58,198 bases of DNA from assembly GCA_017434855.1 (NCBI GenBank), contig JAFRUA010000072.1:1-58198 (forward strand). The letters run 5' to 3'. Of the stretch, positions 1-7,812 are shown piece after piece. Made by a program: the position numbers and the translations under genes. The stretch comes from Clostridia bacterium. Its GTDB lineage: Bacteria > Bacillota > Clostridia > Oscillospirales > Acutalibacteraceae. The first letter of the stretch is position 1. Each line of letters begins with the position of its first letter. The notes under the pieces are model-generated. The model made no database searches, had not been told where the DNA came from, and saw only the letters and a program-made list of their open reading frames with translations.

Positions 1-78
1 CCTTTCCTGTTGCATTGTTTCTACAACTTTTTGTTTGAATTCTCCTGTATACCTCTTGTTCGGTATTCCTTTTGGCAT
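1..78 (-). CDS. IS3-family transposase OrfA, N-terminal 26 residues (partial)
   Basis: A reading frame enters from the left edge and its start codon is at 76-78. The visible protein begins MPKGIPNKRYTGEFKQKVV, which matches the N-terminus of the helix-turn-helix OrfA subunit of IS3-family transposases (IS150/IS3-like group). OrfA binds the terminal repeats and is normally joined to the DDE-domain OrfB by programmed frameshifting; neither the remainder of OrfA nor OrfB is in the window. Only 78 nucleotides are available, but this N-terminal signature is distinctive. Confidence 0.8.
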   Translation of the reverse strand, partial: MPKGIPNKRYTGEFKQKVVETMQQER

Positions 79-79
79 G

Positions 80-139
80 AAAAATGCACCCCCTTGTTAG
101 ACATTATACCACATTGTCTAACTTTTGGGGTGCATTTCA
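80..139. repeat. Interrupted palindrome at the IS end
   Basis: The plus strand reads AAATGCACCCC, a 3-nt gap, GTTAGACA, about 11 nt, TGTCTAAC, TTTT, GGGGTGCATTT. The arms are perfect inverted copies of each other, so the IS terminal repeat is mirrored by a second copy just before the transposase start. It could act as a transposase operator over the transposase promoter or form a hairpin in impinging transcripts. Confidence 0.7.
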
Positions 140-229
140 AGTTGCCTCTGCGTCCTGCTTTTGATTTATTCGATTGATTCGTTGCTGTTTTTCTTTTTGC
201 TCTTTGCGAAATGCGACAGCCCCCGGATC

Positions 230-1069
230 TCATTCGTTTGTTTCCGCGGCAGCTTCATCCTTCAGCAGCAGATCGATCACCGGCTGCAGCGGATCGGTGT
301 CTGCCAGTTCGATGGCGCCCTTGTCGGCCAGCGCCGGCGTTCTGGGGTCGATGGGCAGCGAGGCAATCACCTGTGTTCCAAGCGATTCGGCCGCAGCCTT
401 TGCGGTGCTTTCGCCAAAGATGCGGTGCTGCTTGCCGCAGTCCGGGCAGGTGAACACGCTCATGTTCTCCACAATCCCCACCACGGGAACGTTCATCATA
501 TTTGCCATCGTGACCGCTTTTTTGACAATCAGCCCCACCAGGTCCTGCGGCGTGGTCACCACAATAACGCCGTCCACCTTCAGGCTCTGGAACACCGTCA
601 ACGGCACGTCGCCGGTTCCCGGCGGCATGTCAACGAACAGATAATCCACGTCGCCCCAGGCAACTTCGGTAAAGAATTGCTGAATCGCGCCGCTGATGAC
701 CGGGCCGCGCCAGACCACCGGCGCATCTTCACTTTCCAGCAGCAGATTGATCGACATCACGCGGACGCCGGTCTTGCTCACGGCCGGCAAAATCCCGGCG
801 GCGCCCGCTTCGGCACGGTTGTGCAGCCCAAACATTTTCGGCACAGAGGGACCGGTGATGTCGGCGTCCAGCACAGCGGTCTGCTTTCCGCGCGCCTGCA
901 TTGCGGATGCAAGCATGCAGGTGACGGAGGATTTGCCGACCCCGCCTTTGCCGCTGACGACGGCATAGATTTTTTTGATACTGCTGAATTCATTCGGCGT
1001 CAACGTCTGCGGCTTGCGGTCTTTGCAGTCAGACGAACAGGTCGAACAGTTTCCGGAACAGGTACTCAT
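230..1069 (-). CDS. mrp: Mrp/NBP35-family P-loop ATPase (Fe-S cluster carrier)
   Basis: A 279-residue cytoplasmic ATPase of the Mrp/ApbC/NBP35 family, which binds and transfers [4Fe-4S] clusters to target apoproteins. The sequence has a Cys-rich N-terminus (CSGNCSTCSSDC), a deviant Walker A loop GKGGVGKS at residues 40-47, the DMPPGTGD motif, and a CPDC pair near residue 205 that bridges the cluster in the dimer. The start chosen is the ATG at 1069, preceded by AAAGGAG at a 9-nt spacing; an upstream in-frame ATG at 1120 has no ribosome site. It is divergent from the YlmC-like gene. The family call is secure; the client proteins are unknown, although the window encodes an [FeFe]-hydrogenase that needs Fe-S clusters. 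Confidence 0.93.
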   Translation of the reverse strand: MSTCSGNCSTCSSDCKDRKPQTLTPNEFSSIKKIYAVVSGKGGVGKSSVTCMLASAMQARGKQTAVLDADITGPSVPKMFGLHNRAEAGAAGILPAVSKTGVRVMSINLLLESEDAPVVWRGPVISGAIQQFFTEVAWGDVDYLFVDMPPGTGDVPLTVFQSLKVDGVIVVTTPQDLVGLIVKKAVTMANMMNVPVVGIVENMSVFTCPDCGKQHRIFGESTAKAAAESLGTQVIASLPIDPRTPALADKGAIELADTDPLQPVIDLLLKDEAAAETNE

Positions 1070-1161
1070 AAACAACAACTCCTTTGGCATAAGTATGGGT
1101 AGGACTGCGCGGCGGTACACAGCGACCGGCGCAGATGATATGGAATGAAAGGGTGGATCAC

Positions 1162-1449
1162 ATGCAGCATTGCTCCATCACGGAATTGCGCAGCAAAGAG
1201 GTCATCTCTGTCAAAGACGGCGTGCGCGTCGGCTTTGTTTCTGACGTTGAAATCGACGTGCACGAAGGGCGGCTGACCGCGCTGCTCATCTGGGGAAAAA
1301 GCCGGCTTGGCGGGCTGCTGGGCCGCGAGGGCGACCTGCGCATCGCGTGGGAAAACGTGCGCGTCATCGGCAGCGACACCATTTTGGTGGATGCGCCGCT
1401 GCCTGCCCGCGCCCCGAAACGCGGCATGGATTTTTTAAACAAAAGCTGA
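1162..1449 (+). CDS. YlmC/YmxH-family PRC-barrel protein
   Basis: A 95-residue protein of the YlmC/YmxH family, a PRC-barrel fold widespread in endospore-forming Firmicutes and often annotated as sporulation-linked; its biochemical role is not known. Supporting features are the N-terminal ITELRSKEVISV segment, the GFVSDVEID strand and the RIAWENVRVIGSDTILVD ending typical of the family. The ATG at 1162 is chosen because AAAGGGTGG lies 5 nt upstream; starting at 1135 would add nine residues with no ribosome site. It is convergent with the nucleosidase gene, whose stop lies only 5 bases away. A GGCTTCGCC stem followed by eight T just past the stop may end its transcript. Confidence 0.85.
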   Translation: MQHCSITELRSKEVISVKDGVRVGFVSDVEIDVHEGRLTALLIWGKSRLGGLLGREGDLRIAWENVRVIGSDTILVDAPLPARAPKRGMDFLNKS

Positions 1450-1454
1450 ACCGC

Positions 1455-2159
1455 TCAGGCTTCGCCGATTTTTTTTGCAATGGCAAACAACAGCTTCACC
1501 AGGTCGTCCGGTGCGCGGTCGTTCATTTCGTGATAGTCCGCGCCGGACAGGTCGTCTGCATCGTCGCTGATCTGACGCACACAAAGGAACGGCACGCCGC
1601 ACTTGTCACAGACGACGGCAATGGCCGCGCTTTCCATGTCAAACGCCGTCAGACGGAACTGTTCATAGAAACGGGCGCCTTTTTCTTTGTCTGCCAAAAA
1701 CAGGTCCCCCGTTCCCAGCGCGCCCACATGCAGCGGCTGCACAGACTGTGCAAACGCCATCAGCTCTTTGTCGGCATACAGCACGTCCGGCTGGCCGTCC
1801 GGCTTTTGCGCCGGAGCATAGCCGATTGCCGTCAGGTCAAAGTCGCACTCGCGAAAGCTTTCACCCAGCACCAGATCGCCGCGCCGCACGCCGTGGATCG
1901 CGCCGGACAGGCCTGCGTTGAACACACAGTCCACCTTTTCTTCAAAAATCAGAGCACCGGCGGCAAAGGCGGCGCAAACTTTTCCGATCCCGCATTCCAC
2001 ACCGATCAGTGTGACCGCGCCCCCGTCGGTTTCAATGCGGCAGGTGCAGCAGGGATTCCCGCGCCGCACGGTTTCGGTTCCGCCGCACGACAGCGCCAGC
2101 GTGCGAAACGGCAAATACTCCATACTGTCGGCAAAAATCAGGCCGATGGTTTTTTGCAT
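1455..2159 (-). CDS. mtnN: 5'-methylthioadenosine/S-adenosylhomocysteine nucleosidase
   Basis: A 234-residue PNP_UDP-fold enzyme that hydrolyses the glycosidic bond of methylthioadenosine and S-adenosylhomocysteine, releasing adenine, in methionine salvage and removal of SAM by-products. Family features are the VECGIGKVCAA loop, the NAGLSGAI segment near residue 85, the AFDMESAAIA stretch that carries the ribose-binding Met-Glu pair, and the RQISDDADD motif with the catalytic Asp. The length fits the family (about 230). Related futalosine hydrolases share the fold, but the ISDDAD motif and the lack of menaquinone genes nearby favour this assignment. The ATG follows GAAAGGATTGTTAC on the minus strand. 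Confidence 0.88.
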   Translation of the reverse strand: MQKTIGLIFADSMEYLPFRTLALSCGGTETVRRGNPCCTCRIETDGGAVTLIGVECGIGKVCAAFAAGALIFEEKVDCVFNAGLSGAIHGVRRGDLVLGESFRECDFDLTAIGYAPAQKPDGQPDVLYADKELMAFAQSVQPLHVGALGTGDLFLADKEKGARFYEQFRLTAFDMESAAIAVVCDKCGVPFLCVRQISDDADDLSGADYHEMNDRAPDDLVKLLFAIAKKIGEA

Positions 2160-2364
2160 TGTAACAATCCTTTCTTGTTTTCCAGTATTTTCGGACGGTC
2201 AAACCGCGCGTTCCGGCATACACTAATAGCGAAAGCGAAAATTCGCGACGCGCGCGCTGCGGTGGAGCCGGCAATCTTCTGCGCCCCCATGAACGGCCGA
2301 AGCGTGATCTTCGCGTGTTGCTTTTCAATACACCGACGGCCGTGCAGAACGCAGACCGCCGACG

Positions 2365-2396
2365 GCAGGCACGAGCTTTTCGTGTCTGCTTTTTTT
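2365..2396 (+). terminator. Strong orphan Rho-independent terminator (plus strand)
   Basis: A 10-bp stem, GCAGGCACGA (2365-2374) with TCGTGTCTGC (2380-2389) including one G-T wobble, a 5-nt loop and seven T. No plus-strand coding gene precedes it: the 2160-2364 stretch lacks a convincing ORF. It may end a small RNA or an antisense transcript, or on the minus strand form a hairpin in the mtnN leader. Apart from this and the next promoter, I see nothing in the 367-base gap 2160-2526. Confidence 0.7.
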
Positions 2397-2444
2397 GCCG
2401 GAAAACACAAAAAAATAAATATGAATAAAAATTGAATGTTCCTA

Positions 2445-2473
2445 TTGCAATCGCTGGAATTTTTTGTTATAAT
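2445..2473 (+). promoter_or_regulatory. Sigma-A-type promoter of the small secreted protein
   Basis: TTGCAA at 2445-2450, a 17-bp spacer and a perfect TATAAT at 2468-2473, in an AT-rich stretch 54 bases before the ATG at 2527. It lies directly after the orphan terminator, which would insulate it from upstream transcription. Confidence 0.8.
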
Positions 2474-2526
2474 ATTTTTAAGCTTAACGCCTTTTGGCGA
2501 ATACATCACAGAAAGAAGGTTTCTGC

Positions 2527-2838
2527 ATGAAAAAATCCATTGCCCTGTTCTTCGCCGTTTTGTTCACACTCTTCTCTTTTTCCTGCCTGGCTTCGGCAGT
2601 CGAAGTGGATCCCGAACCCACCACCGCGCCGGATCCGTGGGTGGAGATCGTTTCTGAAGTGGCGGGCGACAATCTTTCCGGCCATGAAGAAGAAGTGAAG
2701 CAAACGCTTACCTTTGGTGAAAAGCTGGTCGAGGGCCTCAAGAGTTTCTTTGAATCCCTGCGTGACAGCTTCATCAATCTTTGGCATCACGTTTCGTCCT
2801 TCTTTGATTCTGTCAAAGAGTTCCTTAAAATCGACTGA
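2527..2838 (+). CDS. Small secreted protein with amphipathic C-terminal helix
   Basis: I do not recognise the family. The 103-residue product begins MKKSIALFFAVLFTLFSF and has a typical signal peptide with probable cleavage after ASA (about residue 23), a short Pro/Thr/Glu linker, and a C-terminal half that should form one long amphipathic helix rich in Phe, Leu and charged residues (SFFESLRDSFINLWHHVSSF). The ATG at 2527 is preceded by AAGAAGG; an in-frame ATG 33 bases earlier lacks a ribosome site. It is monocistronic between its own promoter (2445-2473) and terminator (2853-2881). The helix resembles the Phe-rich C-terminal tails of the two large secreted proteins in this window in character, not in sequence. 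Confidence 0.75.
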   Translation: MKKSIALFFAVLFTLFSFSCLASAVEVDPEPTTAPDPWVEIVSEVAGDNLSGHEEEVKQTLTFGEKLVEGLKSFFESLRDSFINLWHHVSSFFDSVKEFLKID

Positions 2839-2852
2839 GATCACAACAACTG

Positions 2853-2881
2853 TCCCGACCGGAAACGGCCGGGATTTTTTT
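2853..2881 (+). terminator. Rho-independent terminator of the small secreted protein gene
   Basis: Stem TCCCGACC / GGCCGGGA with one mismatch, loop GGAAAC, followed by seven T. It starts 14 bases after the stop at 2838. Confidence 0.85.
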
Positions 2882-2922
2882 GCCCGGCAGACAGGCTGCA
2901 AAACCGCTGCCGGGCCTTTGCC

Positions 2923-4173
2923 TTATTCGTATAACGGGTACGCTGCGCAAAGCGCGTCCACTTCGGCGCGGATGTTTTCTTTTTTCGCGTCAAAATCCGT
3001 GGCAGCCAGGAAGATCAGTTCTGCGATCTTGTCCATATCGGCCGTATTCAGGCCGCGGGTCGTCAGCGCTGCGGTGCCCAGACGCACGCCGCTGGTGACG
3101 GTCGGCTTCTGGGGGTCGTTGGGAATGGAATTTTTGTTGGTCGTGATGCCAACCGCATCCAAGCGCTCCTCCAGCTCTTTGCCGGTCAGATTCACCGAAC
3201 GCAGGTCCAGCAGACACAGGTGGTTGTCGGTTCCGCCCGAAACCAGGTCGATGCCGCGGCGTGTCAGCCCGTCTGCCAGCGCCTTGCAATTGTTGACCAC
3301 GCGCTGCGCGTACTGCTTGAAATCATCGGTCATCGCCTCGCCGAAGCAAACAGCCTTGGCTGCGATGGTGTGCATCAGCGGGCCGCCCTGATTGCCCGGG
3401 AAGATCCCCTTGTTCAGCTTTGCCGCGTGCTCTGCCTTGCCGAGGATCAGGCCGCCGCGCGGGCCGCGCAGGGTCTTGTGCGTGGTGGTGGTCACCACGT
3501 CGGCATAGGGCACCGGCGACATATGCAGCCCGGCCACAACCAGCCCGGCGATGTGCGCCATATCGACCATGTAATAAGCGCCGACCTCTTTGGCAATCTC
3601 GCCGATGCGTTTGAAATCGATCTCTCTGGGATAGGCCGAGGCGCCGGCAACGATCATTTTCGGCTGCTCGCGCACGGCGATCTCACGCAGGTCGTCATAA
3701 TCGATCCAGCCGCTCTCATTCACACCGTAAGAAATGAAGTCATAGATCTTGCCGCTGGCGTTGACCGGCGAACCGTGGGTCAGGTGCCCGCCCGCGGCCA
3801 GGCTCATGCCAAGCACCTTGTCGCCCGGCTGCAGGAACGCGGCATAAACCGCCAGGTTGGCCTGAGAGCCGGAGTGCGGCTGCACGTTGGCATAGTCGGC
3901 GCCAAAGAGCTTTTTGGCGCGCTCAATGGCGATGGTCTCCACCACATCCACATATTCGCAGCCGCCGTAATACCGCTTGCCGGGGTACCCTTCGGCATAC
4001 TTGTTGGTCAGCACGCTGCCCATGGCAGCCAGCACGGCGGGTGAAACGATGTTTTCTGACGCGATCAGTTCCAGCTTGTTGCGCTGGCGGTTCAGCTCGG
4101 CGGCCATAGCGTCGCCGACTTCTTTATCTTTGGTTTGCACAAATCCGATGGTATCAAGCATCTCGTTAAACAT
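2923..4173 (-). CDS. glyA: Serine hydroxymethyltransferase
   Basis: A 416-residue PLP enzyme that interconverts serine and glycine while charging tetrahydrofolate with a one-carbon unit. Diagnostic features are [11 protein letters not shown] near the N-terminus, [15 protein letters not shown], and the PLP lysine in [14 protein letters not shown] around residue 228; the length is standard. The ATG at 4173 follows GAAAGGATG. It is the last gene of the leftward soj-spo0J-serS-glyA run, but a four-helix-bundle gene with flanking heptamer arrays sits between it and serS, and the left array ends only about 20 bases upstream of the glyA start, so expression of glyA may have been affected by that insertion. 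Confidence 0.97.
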   Translation of the reverse strand: MFNEMLDTIGFVQTKDKEVGDAMAAELNRQRNKLELIASENIVSPAVLAAMGSVLTNKYAEGYPGKRYYGGCEYVDVVETIAIERAKKLFGADYANVQPHSGSQANLAVYAAFLQPGDKVLGMSLAAGGHLTHGSPVNASGKIYDFISYGVNESGWIDYDDLREIAVREQPKMIVAGASAYPREIDFKRIGEIAKEVGAYYMVDMAHIAGLVVAGLHMSPVPYADVVTTTTHKTLRGPRGGLILGKAEHAAKLNKGIFPGNQGGPLMHTIAAKAVCFGEAMTDDFKQYAQRVVNNCKALADGLTRRGIDLVSGGTDNHLCLLDLRSVNLTGKELEERLDAVGITTNKNSIPNDPQKPTVTSGVRLGTAALTTRGLNTADMDKIAELIFLAATDFDAKKENIRAEVDALCAAYPLYE

Positions 4174-4192
4174 ATGAAATCATCCTTTCAAC

Positions 4193-4235
4193 TGTTAATA
4201 GCTGTTAGCTGTTAGCCATTAGCGGTTAGCGATTC
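4193..4235 (+). repeat. Left array of TTAGC heptamers beside the four-helix-bundle gene
   Basis: Four to five imperfect 7-bp units of form NNTTAGC lie in tandem (for example TGTTAGC, TGTTAGC, CATTAGC, GGTTAGC). The array overlaps the last codons and stop of the IVS gene (4212). An array of the same unit in inverted orientation lies at 4612-4656. Confidence 0.85.
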
Positions 4236-4592
4236 TTTATTCTTGGTAAGTGTGTAAAGCATTCTACTGACTTCATCAGACAGTTGGAAAACCCGTTCCA
4301 GTTGTTGTGCCGGAACACACTCAAAATAACCCAGTGTTTTTGCGAGCAGCAATTGCGTTTCAAGTTCTGCGCGAGAACCGCGGGCAATGCATAAAAATTG
4401 AACAAATTCCTTCGGTGTTTGCCGCGCATGTCCTTCTGCAATATTGGATGGAACGGAAACGACCGCCCGACGAATTTGATCTGACAAAGCATAGGTCTCC
4501 TCTTTGGGAAGAAACCTGACAATCGAATAGACGCCAACCGCCAACTCCATCGCCTTTTGCCATACAATTAAATCCTTAAACGTCTTAGCCAT
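4212..4592 (-). CDS. Four-helix-bundle protein of the S23/IVS (AVD-like) family
   Basis: A 126-residue protein matching the S23-type four-helix-bundle family (TIGR02436-like) first found inside intervening sequences of 23S rRNA genes and related to the accessory protein Avd of diversity-generating retroelements. Seen here: the N-terminal KDLIVWQKAMELA segment, the conserved QIRRAVVSVPSNIAEGHAR block near residues 40-58 and the helical C-terminus. The molecular role is unknown. The ATG at 4592 follows AGAGGAT. The gene is bracketed by inverted arrays of the heptamer NNTTAGC, and the left array encodes its last residues (LTANG). Its position between serS and glyA, with no rRNA nearby, suggests a small mobile cassette. 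Confidence 0.88.
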   Translation of the reverse strand: MAKTFKDLIVWQKAMELAVGVYSIVRFLPKEETYALSDQIRRAVVSVPSNIAEGHARQTPKEFVQFLCIARGSRAELETQLLLAKTLGYFECVPAQQLERVFQLSDEVSRMLYTLTKNKESLTANG

Positions 4593-4611
4593 AAGTATCC
4601 TCTTTCTAATA

Positions 4612-4656
4612 CGAACCGCTAACTCCTAACAGCTAACTGCTAACGGCTAACAGCTC
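4612..4656 (-). repeat. Right array of TTAGC heptamers, inverted relative to the left array
   Basis: Read on the minus strand the units are TGTTAGC, CGTTAGC, AGTTAGC, TGTTAGG, AGTTAGC and a final GGTTCG. The array therefore mirrors 4193-4235 and the two bracket the IVS gene as a long inverted repeat pair of about 45 bp each. Confidence 0.85.
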
Positions 4657-4665
4657 AAATCGGCC

Positions 4666-5934
4666 TCAGCCGATTTTATCCACACCCATATAGGGCCGCA
4701 GCACTTCCGGTACGGTGACCGTGCCGTCTGCGTTCTGGAAGTTTTCGAGGATGGCGGCAACGGTGCGGCCGATGGCGACGCCGGAACCGTTGAGCGTGTG
4801 GACCAGCTTTGCCTTGTCTTTGGCGTCGTCCTTGTAGCGGATCGACGCACGGCGGGCCTGAAAATCTTCAAAATCAGAGCAGGAGGAAATCTCCACATAG
4901 CGGCCGTAAGACGGCATCCAGACCTCGATGTCATAGGTCTTGGCAGAGGAGAAGCCGATGTCGCCCGTGCTCAGCGCGACCACGCGGTACGGCAGCCCAA
5001 GCAATTGCAGCACACGCTCGGCGTCATTCGTCAGCTTTTCCAGTTCGGCATAGCTGTCTTCGGGCTTTGTAAACTTTACCAGCTCCACCTTGTTGAACTG
5101 GTGCTGACGGATCAGGCCGCGGGTGTCGCGCCCGGCAGACCCGGCCTCGGCACGGAAACACGCAGAGTATGCGCAATAGCAAATCGGCAGCTTTTTGCCG
5201 TCCAGGATCTCGTCGCGGTGCATGTTGGTCACGGGGACCTCTGCCGTCGGAATCAGGAAGTAATCGTTCGTCAGCTTGAACGCATCCTCTTCAAATTTCG
5301 GCAACTGGCCGGTGCCGGTCATCGACGCGCGGTTGACCATGAAGGGCGGAAAGATTTCCGTATACCCGTGCGCGGTGTGGGTATTGAGAAAGAAGTTGAT
5401 GATCGAGCGTTCCAGCCGGGCGCCCAGGCCCTTGTAAAAATGAAAGCGCGCGCCCGTGACCTTGGCTGCGGTCTCCGGGTCCAGAATGCCAAGCGCGGCG
5501 CCGATGTCCCAGTGGGCCTTTGCCTCAAAGTCAAAGGTCGGCGGCGTTCCCCAGCGGCGAACCTCCACGTTTTCGCTGTCGTCCTTTCCGATGGGCGTGG
5601 TATCGCTCGGAATGTTCGGGATCTCAAGGATCAACTGCCGCTGCTTTGCTTCCAGCGCGTTCAGCTCGTCCTCGTCCGCCTTGATCGCCTCTTTCACGCG
5701 GTTCATCTTTGCCATGATCTCACCGATGTCGCCGCCCGCTTTTTTGATCTGCGGAATCTGCTTTGACGCGGCGTTCTGCTCGGCCTTGAGCGAGTCGCGC
5801 TTGGATGCCAGCTCGCGGCGCTTCTGGTCGATGGCGATGATCTCGTCAATCACGGCGTCCATGTCTTTGTTGCGGGTACGCATCGCGCGCTTGACGCGAT
5901 CGGGGTCCTCGCGGATCAGTCTGATGTCCAACAT
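4666..5934 (-). CDS. serS: Serine-tRNA ligase
   Basis: A 422-residue class II aminoacyl-tRNA synthetase that charges tRNA-Ser. The N-terminal 110 residues form the long antiparallel coiled-coil arm that binds the tRNA (starting [18 protein letters not shown]); the catalytic part carries motif 2 in [17 protein letters not shown] and a C-terminal motif 3 segment ([17 protein letters not shown]). The ATG follows AAAAGGAG. The start lies 15 bases downstream of the spo0J stop, so it is probably co-transcribed with soj-spo0J. A small hairpin (AAATCGGC/GCCGATTT) overlaps the stop codon. No T-box leader is present upstream. Confidence 0.97.
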   Translation of the reverse strand: MLDIRLIREDPDRVKRAMRTRNKDMDAVIDEIIAIDQKRRELASKRDSLKAEQNAASKQIPQIKKAGGDIGEIMAKMNRVKEAIKADEDELNALEAKQRQLILEIPNIPSDTTPIGKDDSENVEVRRWGTPPTFDFEAKAHWDIGAALGILDPETAAKVTGARFHFYKGLGARLERSIINFFLNTHTAHGYTEIFPPFMVNRASMTGTGQLPKFEEDAFKLTNDYFLIPTAEVPVTNMHRDEILDGKKLPICYCAYSACFRAEAGSAGRDTRGLIRQHQFNKVELVKFTKPEDSYAELEKLTNDAERVLQLLGLPYRVVALSTGDIGFSSAKTYDIEVWMPSYGRYVEISSCSDFEDFQARRASIRYKDDAKDKAKLVHTLNGSGVAIGRTVAAILENFQNADGTVTVPEVLRPYMGVDKIG

Positions 5935-5949
5935 ACGATCTATCTCCTT

Positions 5950-6810
5950 TTATTGTTCTAACAACTGTACCAGCTTTGCAAGGTCGTCTTTGCCGAAAAA
6001 CTCAATCTCCAGCGTGCCCTTGCCGCCGCTTGACAAAAAGACCTTTGCGGTCCGCCCCAGCGTCTGCGACACCGAAAGCTCCACCTCGTCAAAAAAGACG
6101 TCGCGCTTCTTCTGCCGCTTTTCGCGCTTCGGCGCGCCGCTGAGCAGCGTCTTGACCAGCCGCTCCGTTTCGCGGACCGACAGGCCCTTTTTCACAATTT
6201 CCTGCGCCAGCGCGGTCGCCGCGGCCTCGTCTGTCAGCGGTACCAGCGCGCGCGCGTGCCCGGCAGACAGTTCACCGCGCTCCACCAGGGCAAGGATCGG
6301 CTCCGGCAGCGTCAGCAGCCGCATGGCGTTGGCCACGGCGGGGCGCGATTTGCCGACCCGCTCGGCCGCCTGCTCCTGCGTCAGGGCATAGGTGTCCATT
6401 AACAACTGAAAGCCCTTGGCCTCTTCGATGGGGTTCAGGTCCTCGCGCTGCAGGTTTTCGACCAGCGCCAGTTCCATCGCTTCGCTGTCGCCCATCTCGC
6501 GGATCACAACGGGAACTTCGCTGAGGCCCGCCATGCGTGCGGCGCGCCAGCGGCGCTCCCCGGCGATGAGCTGATAGCTGCCGCCCGTCAGCGGCCGAAC
6601 CAGCAGCGGCTGAATCACGCCGTGGGTCGCAATGCTCTGCGCCAGCTCGGCCAGCGCATCTTCGTCAAAGGTCTTGCGCGGCTGGTCGCGGTTCGGCTCG
6701 ATCTCGTTGATGCCGAGCTTCACGCTGCTGCCTTGCGTCGTTTCGATGGAATTGTCCAGGAACAGCGCGTCAAGGCCCTTCCCCAGGCCGTTCTTTTTCT
6801 TCGGTGCCAT
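5950..6810 (-). CDS. parB: ParB-family chromosome partitioning protein (Spo0J-like)
   Basis: A 286-residue ParB/Spo0J protein, a CTP-dependent DNA clamp that loads at parS sites near the origin and recruits Soj/ParA and SMC. Visible parts: N-terminal KNGLGKGLDALF (the Soj-interacting tail), the ParB/Srx CTPase domain with GERRWRAARMAGL and ENLQREDLNPIEEA, a central helix-turn-helix (TQEQAAERVGKSRPAVANAMRLL) and a C-terminal dimerisation domain. The length is usual. It overlaps nothing but follows soj with a 10-base gap. No canonical parS palindrome was found inside or near the gene, although soj-spo0J loci often carry one. Confidence 0.96.
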   Translation of the reverse strand: MAPKKKNGLGKGLDALFLDNSIETTQGSSVKLGINEIEPNRDQPRKTFDEDALAELAQSIATHGVIQPLLVRPLTGGSYQLIAGERRWRAARMAGLSEVPVVIREMGDSEAMELALVENLQREDLNPIEEAKGFQLLMDTYALTQEQAAERVGKSRPAVANAMRLLTLPEPILALVERGELSAGHARALVPLTDEAAATALAQEIVKKGLSVRETERLVKTLLSGAPKREKRQKKRDVFFDEVELSVSQTLGRTAKVFLSSGGKGTLEIEFFGKDDLAKLVQLLEQ

Positions 6811-6820
6811 AGCAGCCTCC

Positions 6821-7585
6821 TTATCGGTTCTTTTTCAAAAACTCGGCGGCAAAGGCGTCATACGCCTGCGCACCCTTTGAGGATTTGTCATAATAGATCG
6901 CCGGTTCGCCGAACGACGGCGCCTCTGACAGGCGCACATTGCGCGGGATCACGGTGGCATAGACCTTTTGCGGAAAGAACCGCTTGACCTCGTCCACCAC
7001 CTGCTGGGTCAGGTTCAGCCGCCCGTCATACATGGTCAGCAGCACGCCCTCCAGCTCGATCAGCGCGTTGTAGCGGCGCTTGACCTGACGGATGGTGCCC
7101 ATCAGCTGCGACAGGCCCTCCAGCGCGTAGTACTCGCACTGGATCGGCACCAGCACACTGTCGACGGCGCAAAGCGCGTTGAGCGTGATCAGACCCAGCG
7201 ACGGCGGGCAATCCAGAAAGATATAATCATAATTGCTTTTCAGCGGCGCAAGGAAGCGTTTGATCCGCGCCTCGCGGTTTTCAAGTTCTGACAGCTCCAG
7301 CTCTGCACCGGCAAGGTTGATGTTGGCGGGCAGCAGATCCAGCCCCTTGAACCTTGTGTGCACACAGATCTCGCCGGCATCCGCCTCGCCGATCAAAAGG
7401 TCATAGGTGGAGCGGACAACGTCTTTTTTGTTGACGCCGAGGCCGCTGGTCGCGTTGCCCTGCGGGTCGATGTCCACCAGCAGCACACGCTGCCCCGCTT
7501 TGCCGACGCAGGCAGCCAGGTTGACGGCGGTTGTGGTTTTGCCCACCCCGCCCTTTTGGTTGACGATCGCAATCGTTTTGCTCAT
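6821..7585 (-). CDS. soj: ParA-family ATPase (Soj)
   Basis: A 254-residue deviant Walker ATPase acting with Spo0J in chromosome segregation and, in model species, control of DnaA. The P-loop KGGVGKTT is at residues 11-18, followed by VDIDPQGNATSGLG, the switch LDCPPSLGLITLNAL and the IPRNVRLSEAPSFG signature. The ATG at 7585 is chosen because AAAGGGG lies 8 nt upstream; the alternative in-frame GTG at 7594 overlaps that site. Because no gidA/gidB (rsmG) gene is seen next door, the usual origin-proximal context cannot be confirmed from this window. Confidence 0.96.
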   Translation of the reverse strand: MSKTIAIVNQKGGVGKTTTAVNLAACVGKAGQRVLLVDIDPQGNATSGLGVNKKDVVRSTYDLLIGEADAGEICVHTRFKGLDLLPANINLAGAELELSELENREARIKRFLAPLKSNYDYIFLDCPPSLGLITLNALCAVDSVLVPIQCEYYALEGLSQLMGTIRQVKRRYNALIELEGVLLTMYDGRLNLTQQVVDEVKRFFPQKVYATVIPRNVRLSEAPSFGEPAIYYDKSSKGAQAYDAFAAEFLKKNR

Positions 7586-7697
7586 GCGCGGCACCCCTTT
7601 CAGACGAATTCATAATAGTATAGCATAGAACATCTTTTTTTTAAAGGGGGTTCACAAAAAATTTCTGAATTTCACAAGGAAAAATCCCGTGAATCGA

Positions 7698-7726
7698 TTG
7701 CTTTTTGCGGCAATTTATGTTAAAGT
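7698..7726 (+). promoter_or_regulatory. Candidate promoter of the parvulin-domain protein gene
   Basis: TTGCTT at 7698-7703, a 17-bp spacer and TAAAGT at 7721-7726, about 85 bases before the ATG at 7813. The -10 is imperfect. Confidence 0.45.
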
Positions 7727-7812
7727 GGATGCAACCCCGCGCCGCCGGATGCCCGGCGATGCGGCTGACGCAAACCATCGGTCGCCCATGCGGCCGGGAA
7801 AGAAGGCTTTTT

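Larger units (their letters stand above)
1..139 (-). mobile_element. 5' end of an IS3-family insertion sequence (truncated by window edge)
   Basis: The segment holds the start of an IS3-type OrfA and, upstream of it, a terminal sequence that on the minus strand begins TGAAATGCACCCC. The outer edge is placed at about 139, where the TTTCA of the plus strand ends. Between the edge and the start codon lies a long interrupted palindrome (about 82-137), with GTTAGACA and GGGGTGCATTT arms, around a TATAAT-like -10 box. The rest of the element lies left of the window, so the second end and the target duplication cannot be seen. Confidence 0.75.

Noticed and set aside
21-233. 70-codon minus-strand frame at the left edge
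   Set aside because: It overlaps the IS palindrome and the Mrp gene end in another frame and has no family resemblance; the true coding sequence there is the OrfA start at 1-78.
4193-4656. CRISPR array in the TTAGC repeats
   Set aside because: Units are 7 bp in direct tandem with no spacers and no cas genes nearby.
4590-6000. T-box riboswitch upstream of serS or glyS
   Set aside because: No specifier hairpin or AGGGTGG-type T-box motif upstream of either synthetase; serS follows spo0J by 15 bases.
6810-7812. parS site near soj-spo0J
   Set aside because: No TGTTTCACGTGAAACA-like palindrome was found by eye in the locus or the adjacent intergenic region.
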